Shown here one piece after another: positions 54,893-64,000 of a DNA stretch of 64,000 nt (positions within the stretch are counted from its first letter, which is position 1; every line of letters starts with the position of its first letter). Under the pieces are notes generated by a model. The model had not been told where the DNA came from. It saw only the letters and a program-made list of their open reading frames with translations, and did not search any database. The DNA lies in the NCBI GenBank assembly GCA_025504975.1, contig JANUWI010000016.1, positions 496,001-560,000 on the forward strand, written 5' to 3'. The stretch comes from Plenodomus lindquistii. Its lineage: Eukaryota > Ascomycota > Dothideomycetes > Pleosporales > Leptosphaeriaceae. Position numbers and translations under genes: made by a program.

Positions 54893-56499
54893 CTATCCCA
54901 TGACCATACCCTTGAGCCCAGCCATGTCACCCTCCTTGGCTGCGATCTCAAAGTATCCGTAGATGATGGTGACAGCCAGAAGGATACCGGTTCCGCTGCC
55001 AAGTGCGCCGAGGAGATCACTGCCGACGGAAAGTGCACCAATGCAGGCACCACCAAAAGCGGCGGCGGTGGGGATGACACGCTTGAGCTCCTTGTACATA
55101 GATTCCTCGCGGTGGCCAGCCATGACAAGACCTTGTTCCTTGAGCTGCTTGGCGACATCGCGAGGGGAGGAGCCAGAGACTTCGATCCAGGTCTTGGAGA
55201 AGACGGCGCAGGCGACAAGCATGTAGACGATGAAAACGGCGGTCTTGAGGGGGTCTGAGAGCGCTTCCGTGATGCTGAGAGGGGGGGACCTGTGTTTTCG
55301 TTAGCAACAACGCAGTGGTCGTAAAGGCGCAGACGTACATATAGTAAGCGATGCCCGAGGTAGCGAACAGCTGAGCAGACCCCTCCTTGGACTCCCAGAC
55401 ACCGAGAAGCTTGACAAGAAGGTTGTCGGAGAAGCGGCTGTAAAGCATCTGGCTAATCAAGAAGACGTTGGAAGACAGAGCCGACTGCAGCATAATGGGC
55501 ATGTTGGACGTGTAGAAAAGACGAACGGGGTATGAGCCGCGGACACCACGCTGGCGGGCAGACTTGACGGGAATTTCCACGCGGAAACCCTGAAGGTAGA
55601 TGACAGCGCCAAAGACGATGACGGTGGAGATGAGGTTCATGACGTTGGGGAGGTTCTGGCGGTAGAAAGCCTCCTTGAGTGCGACCGTCTTGTTGGGCCA
55701 GGTGAAGAGGAGGTGGACGAGGGCGATGATGGCACCTTCAAACTCGGGGCCACGACCAGTGTTGATGGTGGTGGGGGAGAAGGCCTTCCACATGATGGAC
55801 TCGCAGATATTGGTGGCAATGAAGAGCGAAATGCCGCTGCCGAGACCATAACCCTTCTGGAGGAGCTCATCGAGGAGGATAACAATGAGACCGGCAATCA
55901 TAAGCTGGATGACGAGGAGAACGCAGATGCCGGCACCGAGGTCGGAAGGCTGGCCGTAAAGACCAGAGATGACGTAGACGACGGCCTGACCAAAGGACAG
56001 GAGAATGGCCAAAAGCTTCTGAGCAGTCTGGTAGAGCTCGCGGTCGGACTTGAGGTCGAGGTTGACGTCGATGAGGTGGGTTCCAGCGAGGAGCTGGAAG
56101 ACCATGCCGGAGGTGATGATGGGCGTGATACCCAGTTCCATCAGGGTACCTCTGTTACTTGCCATCATCATGCGCAGCCAGTAGAGCGGATCCGAGGTGT
56201 CGGACGACACAATGCCGTACAGAGGCATCTGGCTCATGACCAAGAAAACGAGGAGGGTGAGACCAGTCCATACCAGGCGGTTGTTGAAGGGGACCTTGCT
56301 CTCGGGCAGCTGAATTTCGGGGACGAGAGGCACAAAGGGTTTGACCAGATCGAGGAACCGTACTACCGGCCATTGTCAGCGAAATGTCTTGTGCGCTGCG
56401 GCATGCGCTGTGCGAGGTGGGCATGCGACTGCTGCGCTGCCATTGCAGATGGCTCGTCTCTCTGCCATTGCGGGAGCATGTGAACTTACGGCCGCTCAT
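54893..56499 (-). CDS. SEC61: Protein translocation channel subunit Sec61 alpha
   Basis: Pore-forming subunit of the ER translocon, ten transmembrane helices. Exons 56499-56490, 56362-55339 and 55289-54893 give 476 residues, the standard size. The first exon is only ten bases (MSG plus one base of Leu4), joined over a 127-bp intron (GTAAGT...CGGTAG) to RFLDLVKPFVPLVPEIQLPE. The plug and pore region (VMSQMPLYGIVSSDTSDPLYW; NRGTLMELGITPIITSGMVF) and the QGYGLGSGISLFIATNICE-like block (here KGYGLGSG) are intact. The ribosome-facing loops are also intact (FRVEIPVKSARQRG; SYPVRLFYTSNMPIMLQSAL). Intron 2 (49 bp) splits a Met codon; the last exon ends GDMAGLKGMVMG. Confidence 0.96.
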
Positions 56500-56966
56500 G
56501 ATTGCGATCTATGGTCCACGGGGACGAAGGAGACAGAGAAGGGTGAAGGAAAAGGCGGTTGTGAACAGCACCGGAAGATGGGAAGATGGAGAGGGGGATG
56601 AGTTGAGCTCCTCGTTCTGTTCTCGCAACGTGTCGCTGGGGGAAAATGTCCGTCCGTGCGCGCCAAGCTGCGGTAGCTCCATCCCTGAGCCATCTCCATG
56701 GACCATCCACCGCCTCCCAATCTCACAAAGGCCAGCTGTCTACTCTAGAATTACCGCGACCTTGCGGGCTACGCTTGTTTCAGCTGGCTACATGGTGCCG
56801 TGTACGCCGTCAAATGCGCTGCTCCATTACAATGCTATATTTGTCCCAGTCCACGTCCATCTCGACCAAACATTGTCGATATCCAAAATGTAGACATGCA
56901 TACAATCAAACTCCCCAGAATGCTACATGAAGAGCTTTACACCTAGCAGCTACTCTCCACAGGGTA
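56500..56966. other. Intergenic, Sec61 promoter and GGPPS 3' region
   Basis: 467 bp; nothing gene-like. Confidence 0.45.
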
Positions 56967-58297
56967 TCATCGCAACACCAGCTTTCCCAACATGACTCTC
57001 AACGCCTCGGCTCCTTCTCTGCCTTGCTCCCCTAGTCTCTCCTCGACGCCTCTCACATGCTCTTCTGTCTTCGCTCTCAACTCGTCCAGTACGCGTTTGC
57101 TGTACTCAAAACTGCCTTTGCTTTCCATGTATCTCAGCGCATACCGCTTCACCTCTTCGTCTGTCGTCTTTTGCTTCAAGATGCTTGTCAGGACTTGGTT
57201 GGATGGGTCGGCGCGAATGGCGTGGATGACGGGGAAGGAGAATTTGCCTTCGGTGAGGTCTTCACAGAGGCCTTTGAGAGTGGTGTAGCCGGAAGTCGGC
57301 GAGAGGTTGAGGTGGTCGTCGAGGATCTGAAAGAGGAGACCGATGGTGGAGACGAGGGGCGTGCAGTCACTGTAGAGTGTTAGCATGCTTTTGGAATGTT
57401 GCACCTAGGTGGCACGTAGGCACGTACACATCGACTGCGCTCTCAGCCTGCATCAGCTTGATTGCTAGTCTGAAGAGCCCGCCCGTCTTGTTGCCCACCA
57501 TCTCGAGGTAGTCTGCTTCGCTGGGACAGGTCAGGCTGTCCCGCCAGTAAAGATCCATGCCCTGCCCCCTATGGAGGTTCAACAGCTCTTCTGTGAATAT
57601 CTCGACCAGCTTGGGGTTCTGCATGAGCAGCAGATCTTGCAGTGCCTTGAAGTAGACATAGTTTGCAGAGTTGATGGTTTGTGGGGTGCCGAAGATGGAG
57701 TGTGCGACCGGGATTCCGCGGCGCAAGAGTGACGAGTCCTCGACATCGTCGACACTGCATACAGGTGTCAGCTCGCCCGGTCTGCGATGTAACCGGGGCT
57801 GCGGGGAAAGTGGGGATGACTCACAGTAAGCTCGCAGTGTGCAGCATGCCCACGACGCGTGTGATGGTCTCGAGGCGCGCGGGAGGGACCTTGAGCCACA
57901 GATTGAACGCGGCAATGCACTGGCTGCGAATGTCCTTGCCCGGGTGTCCGTAGAGATAGTCGTAGGGCCCGAGCAATATGCGCTCCTTCTCCTGTGTCCA
58001 GGCGACGCCATTGCCGTAGATGACATCCTCGGGGACGTCTTTCATGTGGTCGGCGGGCGGGGAGAGGGGCGTGGGATACGACGTGTCGTCGCTGCAGTCG
58101 TCCATGACGATGCTGTCCAGGCCGGGTGCAGAATGGCTGGTCTTGGTCTTCTTGCTCTGGCCCAGCCAGTCAATCTCGCTCAGCGGGCGGAGGACACTGG
58201 TGCGGTGCTGCAGGGGGCTGGGGTGCAGGATGCCCGTGGAGCTGGTGCGGGGCGGAATGGCGTTGGGCGAGGCGAAGGGGTGGTGTGTCGCCGGCAT
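56967..58297 (-). CDS. Geranylgeranyl pyrophosphate synthase
   Basis: Prenyltransferase making C20 GGPP from FPP and IPP for protein geranylgeranylation, and where present carotenoids or other terpenoids. Exons 58297-57825, 57754-57428 and 57369-56967 give 400 residues. The first Asp-rich motif DDVED is at 160-164 (LVDDVEDSSLLRRG). The second is DDHLN at 284-288, the relaxed form seen in fungal GGPP synthases. The N-terminus has a disordered lead with IPPRTSSTG, conserved in ascomycete members, then YLYGHPGKDIRSQCIAAFN. The ATG at 58297 is the first usable one, but an in-frame ATG at 58435 is stopped after eight codons and the frame between is open, so the true N-terminus may be longer. With Sec61 and DPH7 as neighbours and no terpene genes, it is probably the housekeeping enzyme. 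Confidence 0.9.
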
Positions 58298-58367
58298 CGT
58301 CTGTCTCACGCGGGAGAGAGGCGCCTTCGAGGTCGAGGACGCGCGTACAAGTTTGGGTGTGGAAGGA

Positions 58368-58406
58368 GTCGCAGTCGCAGTCGCAGTCGCAGTCGCAGTC
58401 GTAGTC
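58368..58406. repeat. Hexanucleotide repeat (GTCGCA)n
   Basis: Five perfect GTCGCA units plus one GTCGTA and a partial unit; on the minus strand it reads as alternating Thr-Ala codons in the GGPPS frame. Confidence 0.9.
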
Positions 58407-58460
58407 AATCACGACGCCGGGCCCGATGAAGCCATGTGCCTTCTGTTGGGGCCTATGGGG

Positions 58461-58484
58461 GGCTGCGGCTGCGGCTGCGGCTGC
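58461..58484. repeat. Hexanucleotide repeat (GGCTGC)x4
   Basis: Four perfect GGCTGC units in the GGPPS/DPH7 divergent promoter. Confidence 0.9.
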
Positions 58485-58917
58485 GGGCAACACCGTCTTT
58501 TCTACATGGACAGTCTAGCAGTCTAGCACTCTACGTAAGCTCTGGATAGACGTGCCGTGAAGCTCTCGCTCCCGCATGGCACATGCACACTGGTGACGCC
58601 AGCCATCGCCTAATCCCTGTCCCGCCAATCTCATCAGCCCCAGGCGCCCAGATCTGTACCGCATGGCTCACCACACGGTCCGCCAACAGCCGTCTTGCTC
58701 AACACTGTGCATGGTTACTGGATATTCAACACTACCAATACATACGGTATGGACGTAGAATCTCGTCATGGCCAAGACTCTAACCCGTTCGGCTGTTGGA
58801 CACGCAAAAGCAGGGTCCACGCAAGCGATATGCGATTAGTCACCCCTCCCTCCCCACTAACCCGAAATAGCACATGACATCCTGCCTCATATAGCATACA
58901 CACCTCGCACCTCGAAC

Positions 58918-60118
58918 ATGTCATCAATCAAATCACTCACGTCGTTCAGACTCGATCTACCACCGAGTTGTATCGAGTTCTTCCCTCTGAATCCGCAATA
59001 TGCAGTCATTGGCACATACAATCTCGAGAGACAAGATGAAGCAGAATCTGCAGGTTCCGCCCCCCATGACGGACATGTGAGAGGCGTCAAAAGTCAGCAG
59101 CGCAATGGCAGCCTGGTCCTAGTACGTGTCATCGGAGACAATGTGTAGGGTCAATATCCGTCAGTCGATTGGGCCTGTCAATTGACTAGGGAACAGCGAC
59201 ATCATCCAATCATTGCCCACCCCCTCTGCAATACTGGACATCCACTTCCTGACCCAAGTACCCAGCTCCAACTTTGGCGTCGCCACATCTACTGGCGCTT
59301 TTGCAATCTATGAACTCAAGTCTTGGAAGCGTAACCCGGAAATCAGCCACATCAAGACAATCCAGTATTTCCCCCAAGACGTGCTCATCACTGCCTTCTC
59401 ATGGCATCCAGACTCTTACATGGTCGGTATGACGCTGTCGAACAACCAAGTCCATCTCGGTCTCATAGAAACGGAGAATGAGAGCGATCCTCCGGCTACC
59501 ATGGAGGTTGCTCGCCATGATCTTGAAGCTTGGACATTGGCATTCCTATCCGATGGCTCGGGCATCCTGTCAGGCGGCGATGACAGCGCACTGCGCTTTG
59601 CCGAACTCACCGAAAGCACAGAAAATAGTGTTCCATGGAACGACAAGAAGATCCACGGTGCGGGTGTGACTGCTATCCTGCCCATCCACCTGGACGGCGA
59701 GGGCGCCTTGATGATTACCGGAAGCTACGACGATCACATCAGATTTATCCACGTCTCGAAAACCGGGCGAAGGAATCTGCTGGCTGAGACGAACCTCGGA
59801 GGCGGTGTCTGGCGCCTGAAGCTACTAGATCGAAATCCCAAACTCCCTGCTCATCATGGCGTGGAGAAGTGGAGGTCAGAGCCGCCGCCCGAGGCAATAC
59901 TGCTGTTGGTCAGCTGCATGCACGCTGGTGCGCAAATCGTGAGGCTCGTCAAGAGTGGTGAGACCAAGGAGTGGGGCTTTGAAGTCGTAGCAAAATTCGA
60001 GGAGCATGAGAGTATGAATTACGGGAGTGATAGCCAGCCGGAGTTGAATGGGGTAGGGGAGCGGACCTTCATCTCTACGAGTTTTTACGACAGGCGGCTG
60101 TGTTTATGGAGATACTAG
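58918..60118 (+). CDS. DPH7: Diphthine methyltransferase DPH7 (WD-repeat)
   Basis: WD40 protein that demethylates the diphthine methyl ester intermediate on elongation factor 2, allowing amidation to diphthamide. Exons 58918-59144 and 59197-60118 give 382 residues. The first exon covers CIEFFPLNPQYAVIGTYNLE and ends in RNGSLVLVRVIGDN. The GT|GTAGGG donor and AACAG acceptor keep the family continuity into IIQSLPTPSAILDIHF. Blade sequences follow (LITAFSWHPDSYMVGMTLSN; LEAWTLAFLSDGSGILSGGD), then ITGSYDDHIRF and the signature GGGVWRLKLLDR. The last strand is TSFYDRRLCLWRY. The donor is somewhat weak; the in-frame alternative at 59125 would shorten the first blade. Confidence 0.9.
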
Positions 60119-60427
60119 CATAACACAGCAGAAGTTTGCTAGGAGATAATCGGACGCGTTACGCCTCATTACATGATCAGATCTGAGTAGTGTGCACACC
60201 ATTATGTGGAGCGCCGTCAAAAATCTGGAAGATAGGCGCCGAGGCCACAAGAATTGGATGGACGACGAAAACCATATCAAGACGGTATATGATGTGCCAT
60301 AGGTGCCATGTATAGTACATCGCACGCGGTCATGAGGTACAGTGCCCATGAGAATTAATGATTAAGACTACACAATCTATACATAAGAACGTGACCCCTA
60401 ACCATCCACCACCCGCCACCCGCCAAC
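60119..60427. other. Intergenic between converging DPH7 and pectin methylesterase
   Basis: 309 bp of 3' flanks; nothing recognised. Confidence 0.45.
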
Positions 60428-63400
60428 CTAAACCGTACAGCTCTGTGCTCCCTTTGCCGTCCTCGTCGCCAAAGCAACCACCGTAATTGTACTTTTCTGC
60501 ACAACCGTCTTCGTCTTGCTCGCCGCCGTCACCGTAATCGACTGCGTTCCACCACCTTGAGTAATCATCTGTGTCCTTGTTTCCGTCTGGACTGGAAGCG
60601 TAGTTCTCACTATAGATGTAATATCCGAGGACCTAGTCACAACGACGGTTGGCTGCGCCAAAACAACAATCTGATCCTTGGTCTGCGTTTTGACACTGGT
60701 AATTGTGATTGCGTCGGCGGTAACGGTGGACAGCGAAGTGATTGTTTCGTAATTGGTGGCGAAGACGGTGCTGGTACTGGCTTTCAGGGTGGTAGTCTTG
60801 CCCACCTTCGACGTCGATGTGATTGTGATACGGTGGGTCAGGCCTGGGAATTCAGCGGTAGACGTGGCTACAACGGCGGTGATTGTTGATGTAAGGGTGC
60901 TGCCCTTGATCGAGGTCGTTTTGGTGGCTGCGATTGAAGTCAACGTGGTAAGCGAGGTCGAACCAGATTTTGTGGCGGTCAGGGTTTTGACGTAGGTGGT
61001 AAGCGTTGATGTAGAGGTGAGCGTGATGGTGCTCGCGACAGCACGGGGAATAATTGCCCCTCGGCGCACCATGCGCTTCGCTTCCGTTGTAGGGATACAA
61101 GACAGTGTGGTTGTGGTCTTCTTGGTCGTTGTCTTGTAGGAAACAGTATTGACGGTAACGGAGTCCTTAGGCTCTATTGTAATCGTCTTTGTCTTTGAGG
61201 GGTTGAGAGAAGTGGTGATTTTGAGCGTGGTGAGCCCGCCTTTCGGTGTGATTGTGCTTGTGGAGAGTACAGTCTGTCCCTGACTCACAGTAGCAGTCGC
61301 TGCCTTGGGCGTCGAGGTAGAGAAGTGGGTCAGAGTTGTAGTAGATTTTACTGTGGAAGTAGCCGCAGCCTTCGTGGTGACGCTGCCCACGGTAACCGTG
61401 CTCTTGATTGTGCTTGTCTTGATAATAGGATTTGGAGTGATAGTCAGGCCAACGTTCTCCGTTGTGACGTATGTTGAAGTGGAGTAGACATCGGGAGACG
61501 TGTATGAAACCGTAGCCGTCGCCTTTTGAGTGCTGAGCTTGACTACATCGGCGCCAGACTCGGTGACAGTCAGAGTCTGCTTTAGGACCGATGTCGAAGT
61601 CACGTCAGGTGCAGTAATCATTGTGCTGGCGGTCAATTTAGCGGTCAGCGTGGTTGTTGTATAAGCTGTTACCACTGGCAGACTGCTCAGTGAAATGCTG
61701 CTTGGAACAACAGAGCTGGTTCGTGAAGCGCTGAGAGACGAGGAGACTTGTGTGGAGGTCGCACCAACAGAGGAAGATGCAGTCGAGCAAGTCTGTGCGG
61801 ATCCAATACCGACGCTGAATGGCTGAGTGTCGATCTTAGAGAATTCGATGAAGGACGTCGTCGCGAAAAAGTTGCCCAGCTGGTATTGGACGACTTCGCT
61901 ATCCGAAAGCTGCTGCGAAAAGCTGGCGCGGTTGCAGATGCTTGCTCCTGGCCCAAAGTTGTGATACTCTCCATACTGTACCCCATCAGTCTGAGGCGAT
62001 GATTTACTCCACGGATTCCAGCCAGCAGGAGTGATCATGGAACTAAGATAGCTGTTCACGTAGGCAACTCGAGAGAAATTGTTCCATGGACGTCCCAGAC
62101 CAACCTTGGTGAAAGGTCCGAGCCCGGCAGCAGGCTGCACTGTACATTGATCGAAAACGAAGCCGGCGTTTGTTACGTTGGTGGCACGTTTCGAGGCTGT
62201 GATACTAACGCCATCTTCGTTGGTGGCGATGGTTGAGGCAAGGAAGTACGCGGAGCCCGTACCATATATAAAGTCGATATTGCCCTCAATATAGGTCTTG
62301 AAAGTGAACAGATTACCAGAGACACTGAGCGTATCCTGGTTGCCGTATACCTGGCACCCGTAAAGACCAGCATACTTGCTGCTCTTTACAGCGAAACCGA
62401 GTGACGCCATGTTTTGCTGCGTACCGAAGTTGTTCCGAAAGTTGATGTTGTACGCGTGAAAGTAGTTCCCTGTAGCGTAAACCGTGGCACCATCAGTGTT
62501 TGACCCGGACGTTCCTTGAGTATCAATGCCGCGGCTGAATTGTATAGTGACCTGATTCTGCTTGTAGTCATCCGTCGCGCTAGAGAAGCCCTGAAAGATG
62601 GTGTGTCCAGATTTGTTAAGGATCAACTGCTCCTCATAAACCCCGGGGTAGATGAAAATAGTCGCGTTGATTTTGCTAGTGGTGGGCGCTGCGTCAAGGG
62701 CCGCTTGGATGGTGAGGTACGTAGTGACTCCAGTGATCGGAGTTTTTGAGACAATGAGAGCACCGGTCGGCGGAGCAGTGCCGTTGAAAACAGAACTTCC
62801 ATTGACAGTGGTATTTGTTGGCGAGACAACGACGGGGGCTGCAGGTTGCGGCGTAACGATCGAATTCCAGTAGGTCATGTCGATCCACTCGGTTGAGTCC
62901 ATGACAGAAGATAAAGGGTACGAGTCTGATGTGAGCAGCGTAGCGTAGCCGAATGTCTGACGCGAGGCCACGTTGTTCTCCCAATTAGAGGGGCCAACGT
63001 TATTATACTCAGCGAATGTGATGGCAGCCGTCCGTGGGTCGGTAGCCGACCAAATCTTCCATCCGACCGGATTGATGGTCTTATCAATATACGAGTTCTT
63101 GACGACAACCAGAGCGTACTGCGAGTACGGACGGCCCAAGTAGACCTTGTTAGTAAGGTCCACGGTCGCGTCAGGAGCTGCAGTGAACAGACACTGGTCA
63201 AAGATGTATCCTCCAATCGATGACGAGGTTTGTCTGCTCTGTGCGGTAATGCACGATGACGCACGTTTCGCTCCAAGGGTACAGCCTTTGAAGTATGCCT
63301 TTGAGTAACCCCAGATAAAATCAATTGCTCCGCCAATATAGCAGGATTCATAGTATTGGTATCCAGCCGTTGCTCCCGTTAATAGAGTATCTTGCCAGCC

Positions 63401-64000
63401 GTCGAATGAGCAACCGTAGAATGCAATGTCATTGCCATAAACAGATGCCGCTAAAGCGACGTAACTCGCCTCAGAGCCATCAAGGTTGTCGGTGTTGATC
63501 ATATTGATATTGTAGAAGCTTATCCTGCTTGATCCAGTTGCTATGACCGCAGTCTCGGCGTTTGAGTGGCCGGCTGGAAGCGGTGATACGGAGAGGCCTC
63601 GCGCGTAGCTGATGGTAACTTGATTTCCCTTGTAGGACTGGCCAGGGCTACCGGTAGTATAACCGATGATCCTCACGGCACCCGGTCGATTGATGGACGG
63701 GACTTGTTCTTTGTAAGTACCAGGATACATGAATATAGTCTGATTGGTAGAGTCATTTGGAAGAGACGCAAGAGCAGCAGTAAGGCTGTTGAACGAAGCG
63801 TTGTATACGCCATCTGTTGACACAACGATAGATCCGACAGATGGAATGGTGCCACTGTCAGGATGAGCGTTGACTTTGGAAGTAGGTGCTGGGCCAGACG
63901 CTGTTGCGGTACTGCTAGAAGTCGCCGACGAGGATGTCCCTGATGGTATTGTGATCGAAGGACCCGTCAAGCTATAGGATGGGACTTGGTTGTATGAAGT
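60428..64000 (-). CDS. Double-domain pectin methylesterase (CE8) with Ser/Thr-rich tail, N-terminus beyond window
   Basis: Removes methyl esters from homogalacturonan in plant cell walls. The open frame runs without intron from the right edge to TAG at 60428-60430, 1190 residues in the window (numbered from 64000); start and signal peptide lie outside. Two CE8 domains follow in tandem. Domain 1 (about 50-380) has catalytic Gln203/Asp204 in GWQDTL, Asp227 in IDFIWG and Arg290 in LGRPYS. Domain 2 (about 410-720) has Gln555/Asp556 in GNQDTL, Asp576 in IDFIYG and Arg637 in GLGRPW. All key residues are kept in both. A Thr-rich linker (VVVSPTNTTVNGSSV) separates them. The last ~450 residues are Ser/Thr/Val/Lys low-complexity, heavily O-glycosylatable, ending SCTV with no obvious GPI signal. 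A Ser/Thr-rich segment also precedes domain 1, so another domain may lie upstream. Confidence 0.9.
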   Translation of the reverse strand, partial: TSYNQVPSYSLTGPSITIPSGTSSSATSSSTATASGPAPTSKVNAHPDSGTIPSVGSIVVSTDGVYNASFNSLTAALASLPNDSTNQTIFMYPGTYKEQVPSINRPGAVRIIGYTTGSPGQSYKGNQVTISYARGLSVSPLPAGHSNAETAVIATGSSRISFYNINMINTDNLDGSEASYVALAASVYGNDIAFYGCSFDGWQDTLLTGATAGYQYYESCYIGGAIDFIWGYSKAYFKGCTLGAKRASSCITAQSRQTSSSIGGYIFDQCLFTAAPDATVDLTNKVYLGRPYSQYALVVVKNSYIDKTINPVGWKIWSATDPRTAAITFAEYNNVGPSNWENNVASRQTFGYATLLTSDSYPLSSVMDSTEWIDMTYWNSIVTPQPAAPVVVSPTNTTVNGSSVFNGTAPPTGALIVSKTPITGVTTYLTIQAALDAAPTTSKINATIFIYPGVYEEQLILNKSGHTIFQGFSSATDDYKQNQVTIQFSRGIDTQGTSGSNTDGATVYATGNYFHAYNINFRNNFGTQQNMASLGFAVKSSKYAGLYGCQVYGNQDTLSVSGNLFTFKTYIEGNIDFIYGTGSAYFLASTIATNEDGVSITASKRATNVTNAGFVFDQCTVQPAAGLGPFTKVGLGRPWNNFSRVAYVNSYLSSMITPAGWNPWSKSSPQTDGVQYGEYHNFGPGASICNRASFSQQLSDSEVVQYQLGNFFATTSFIEFSKIDTQPFSVGIGSAQTCSTASSSVGATSTQVSSSLSASRTSSVVPSSISLSSLPVVTAYTTTTLTAKLTASTMITAPDVTSTSVLKQTLTVTESGADVVKLSTQKATATVSYTSPDVYSTSTYVTTENVGLTITPNPIIKTSTIKSTVTVGSVTTKAAATSTVKSTTTLTHFSTSTPKAATATVSQGQTVLSTSTITPKGGLTTLKITTSLNPSKTKTITIEPKDSVTVNTVSYKTTTKKTTTTLSCIPTTEAKRMVRRGAIIPRAVASTITLTSTSTLTTYVKTLTATKSGSTSLTTLTSIAATKTTSIKGSTLTSTITAVVATSTAEFPGLTHRITITSTSKVGKTTTLKASTSTVFATNYETITSLSTVTADAITITSVKTQTKDQIVVLAQPTVVVTRSSDITSIVRTTLPVQTETRTQMITQGGGTQSITVTAASKTKTVVQKSTITVVALATRTAKGAQSCTV

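Larger units (their letters stand above)
58298..58917. promoter_or_regulatory. Divergent promoter of GGPPS and DPH7
   Basis: 620 bp with two hexanucleotide repeats (58368-58406 and 58461-58484) near the GGPPS start. No other gene recognised. Confidence 0.55.

Noticed and set aside
56967..58297. GGPP synthase as the core of a diterpene cluster
   Set aside because: Neighbours are Sec61 and DPH7; no cyclase, P450 or dedicated transporter nearby.

Overview
The window is nuclear DNA from a filamentous ascomycete (Pezizomycotina). The evidence is many genes with short (about 45-160 bp) GT-AG introns carrying CTAAC/CTGAC branch sites, a PalH pH sensor, a Zn2Cys6 regulator, an AA9 lytic polysaccharide monooxygenase and a pectin methylesterase. 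A plant-associated Dothideomycete is my best guess, but that is inference from gene style; no marker settles it. No rRNA, tRNA, CRISPR array or complete transposon was found.

Layout. 1-3656 (-): cohesin subunit Scc3/STAG, cut by the left edge. 3657-6755: long gene-poor gap. 6756-9168 (+): palH/RIM21. 9779-12160 (+): sorting nexin MVP1. 12744-13219 (-): ribosomal protein S29. 14984-17361 (+): fungal AAA+ ATPase of the DUF7025 type. 18899-19221 (+): small gene whose coding frame does not match its likely start codon. 19602-20966 (-): microbial-type PARG. 21685-21924 (+): small hypothetical. 22239-26310 (-): CAND1. 26972-27874 (+): acidic/lysine-rich, probably mitochondrial protein. 28850-30205 (+): PLAC8 protein. 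31720-33057 (-): arrestin-like LDB19/ART adaptor. 35429-35965 (-): ribosomal protein L22. 36524-38436 (-): MFS transporter. 39772-40864 (+): Gfo/Idh/MocA oxidoreductase. 40953-41717 (-): AA9 LPMO. 42062-43272 (-): CTU2/NCS2. 43666-45498 (+): PTM1/GPR107-like membrane protein. 45839-47074 (+): IBA57/CAF17. 47394-48584 (+): 2OG-Fe(II) oxygenase. 48740-51540 (-): Zn2Cys6 factor. 52699-54089 (-): serine beta-lactamase-like hydrolase. 54893-56499 (-): Sec61 alpha. 56967-58297 (-): GGPP synthase. 58918-60118 (+): DPH7. 60428-64000 (-): double-domain pectin methylesterase, cut by the right edge.

The window is mostly housekeeping: cohesion, translation, ER translocation, tRNA thiolation, diphthamide, Fe-S assembly, cullin regulation and endosomal sorting. 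Scattered among these are environment-facing genes (PalH, MFS, LPMO, pectin methylesterase, arrestin adaptor). There is no convincing secondary-metabolite cluster: the GGPP synthase sits between Sec61 and DPH7 with no cyclase or P450 nearby.

The most interesting signals are the frame-disrupted small gene at 18.9-19.2 kb, a 132-bp foldback/MITE-like palindrome at 52.0 kb in the Zn2Cys6 promoter, the tandem pectin methylesterase with a mucin-like tail, two GC-AG introns that both split a Trp codon, and an upstream ATG with an in-frame stop ahead of a hexanucleotide repeat at the GGPP synthase start. Exon boundaries were worked out by hand from splice signals, reading frame and family similarity, without alignments.
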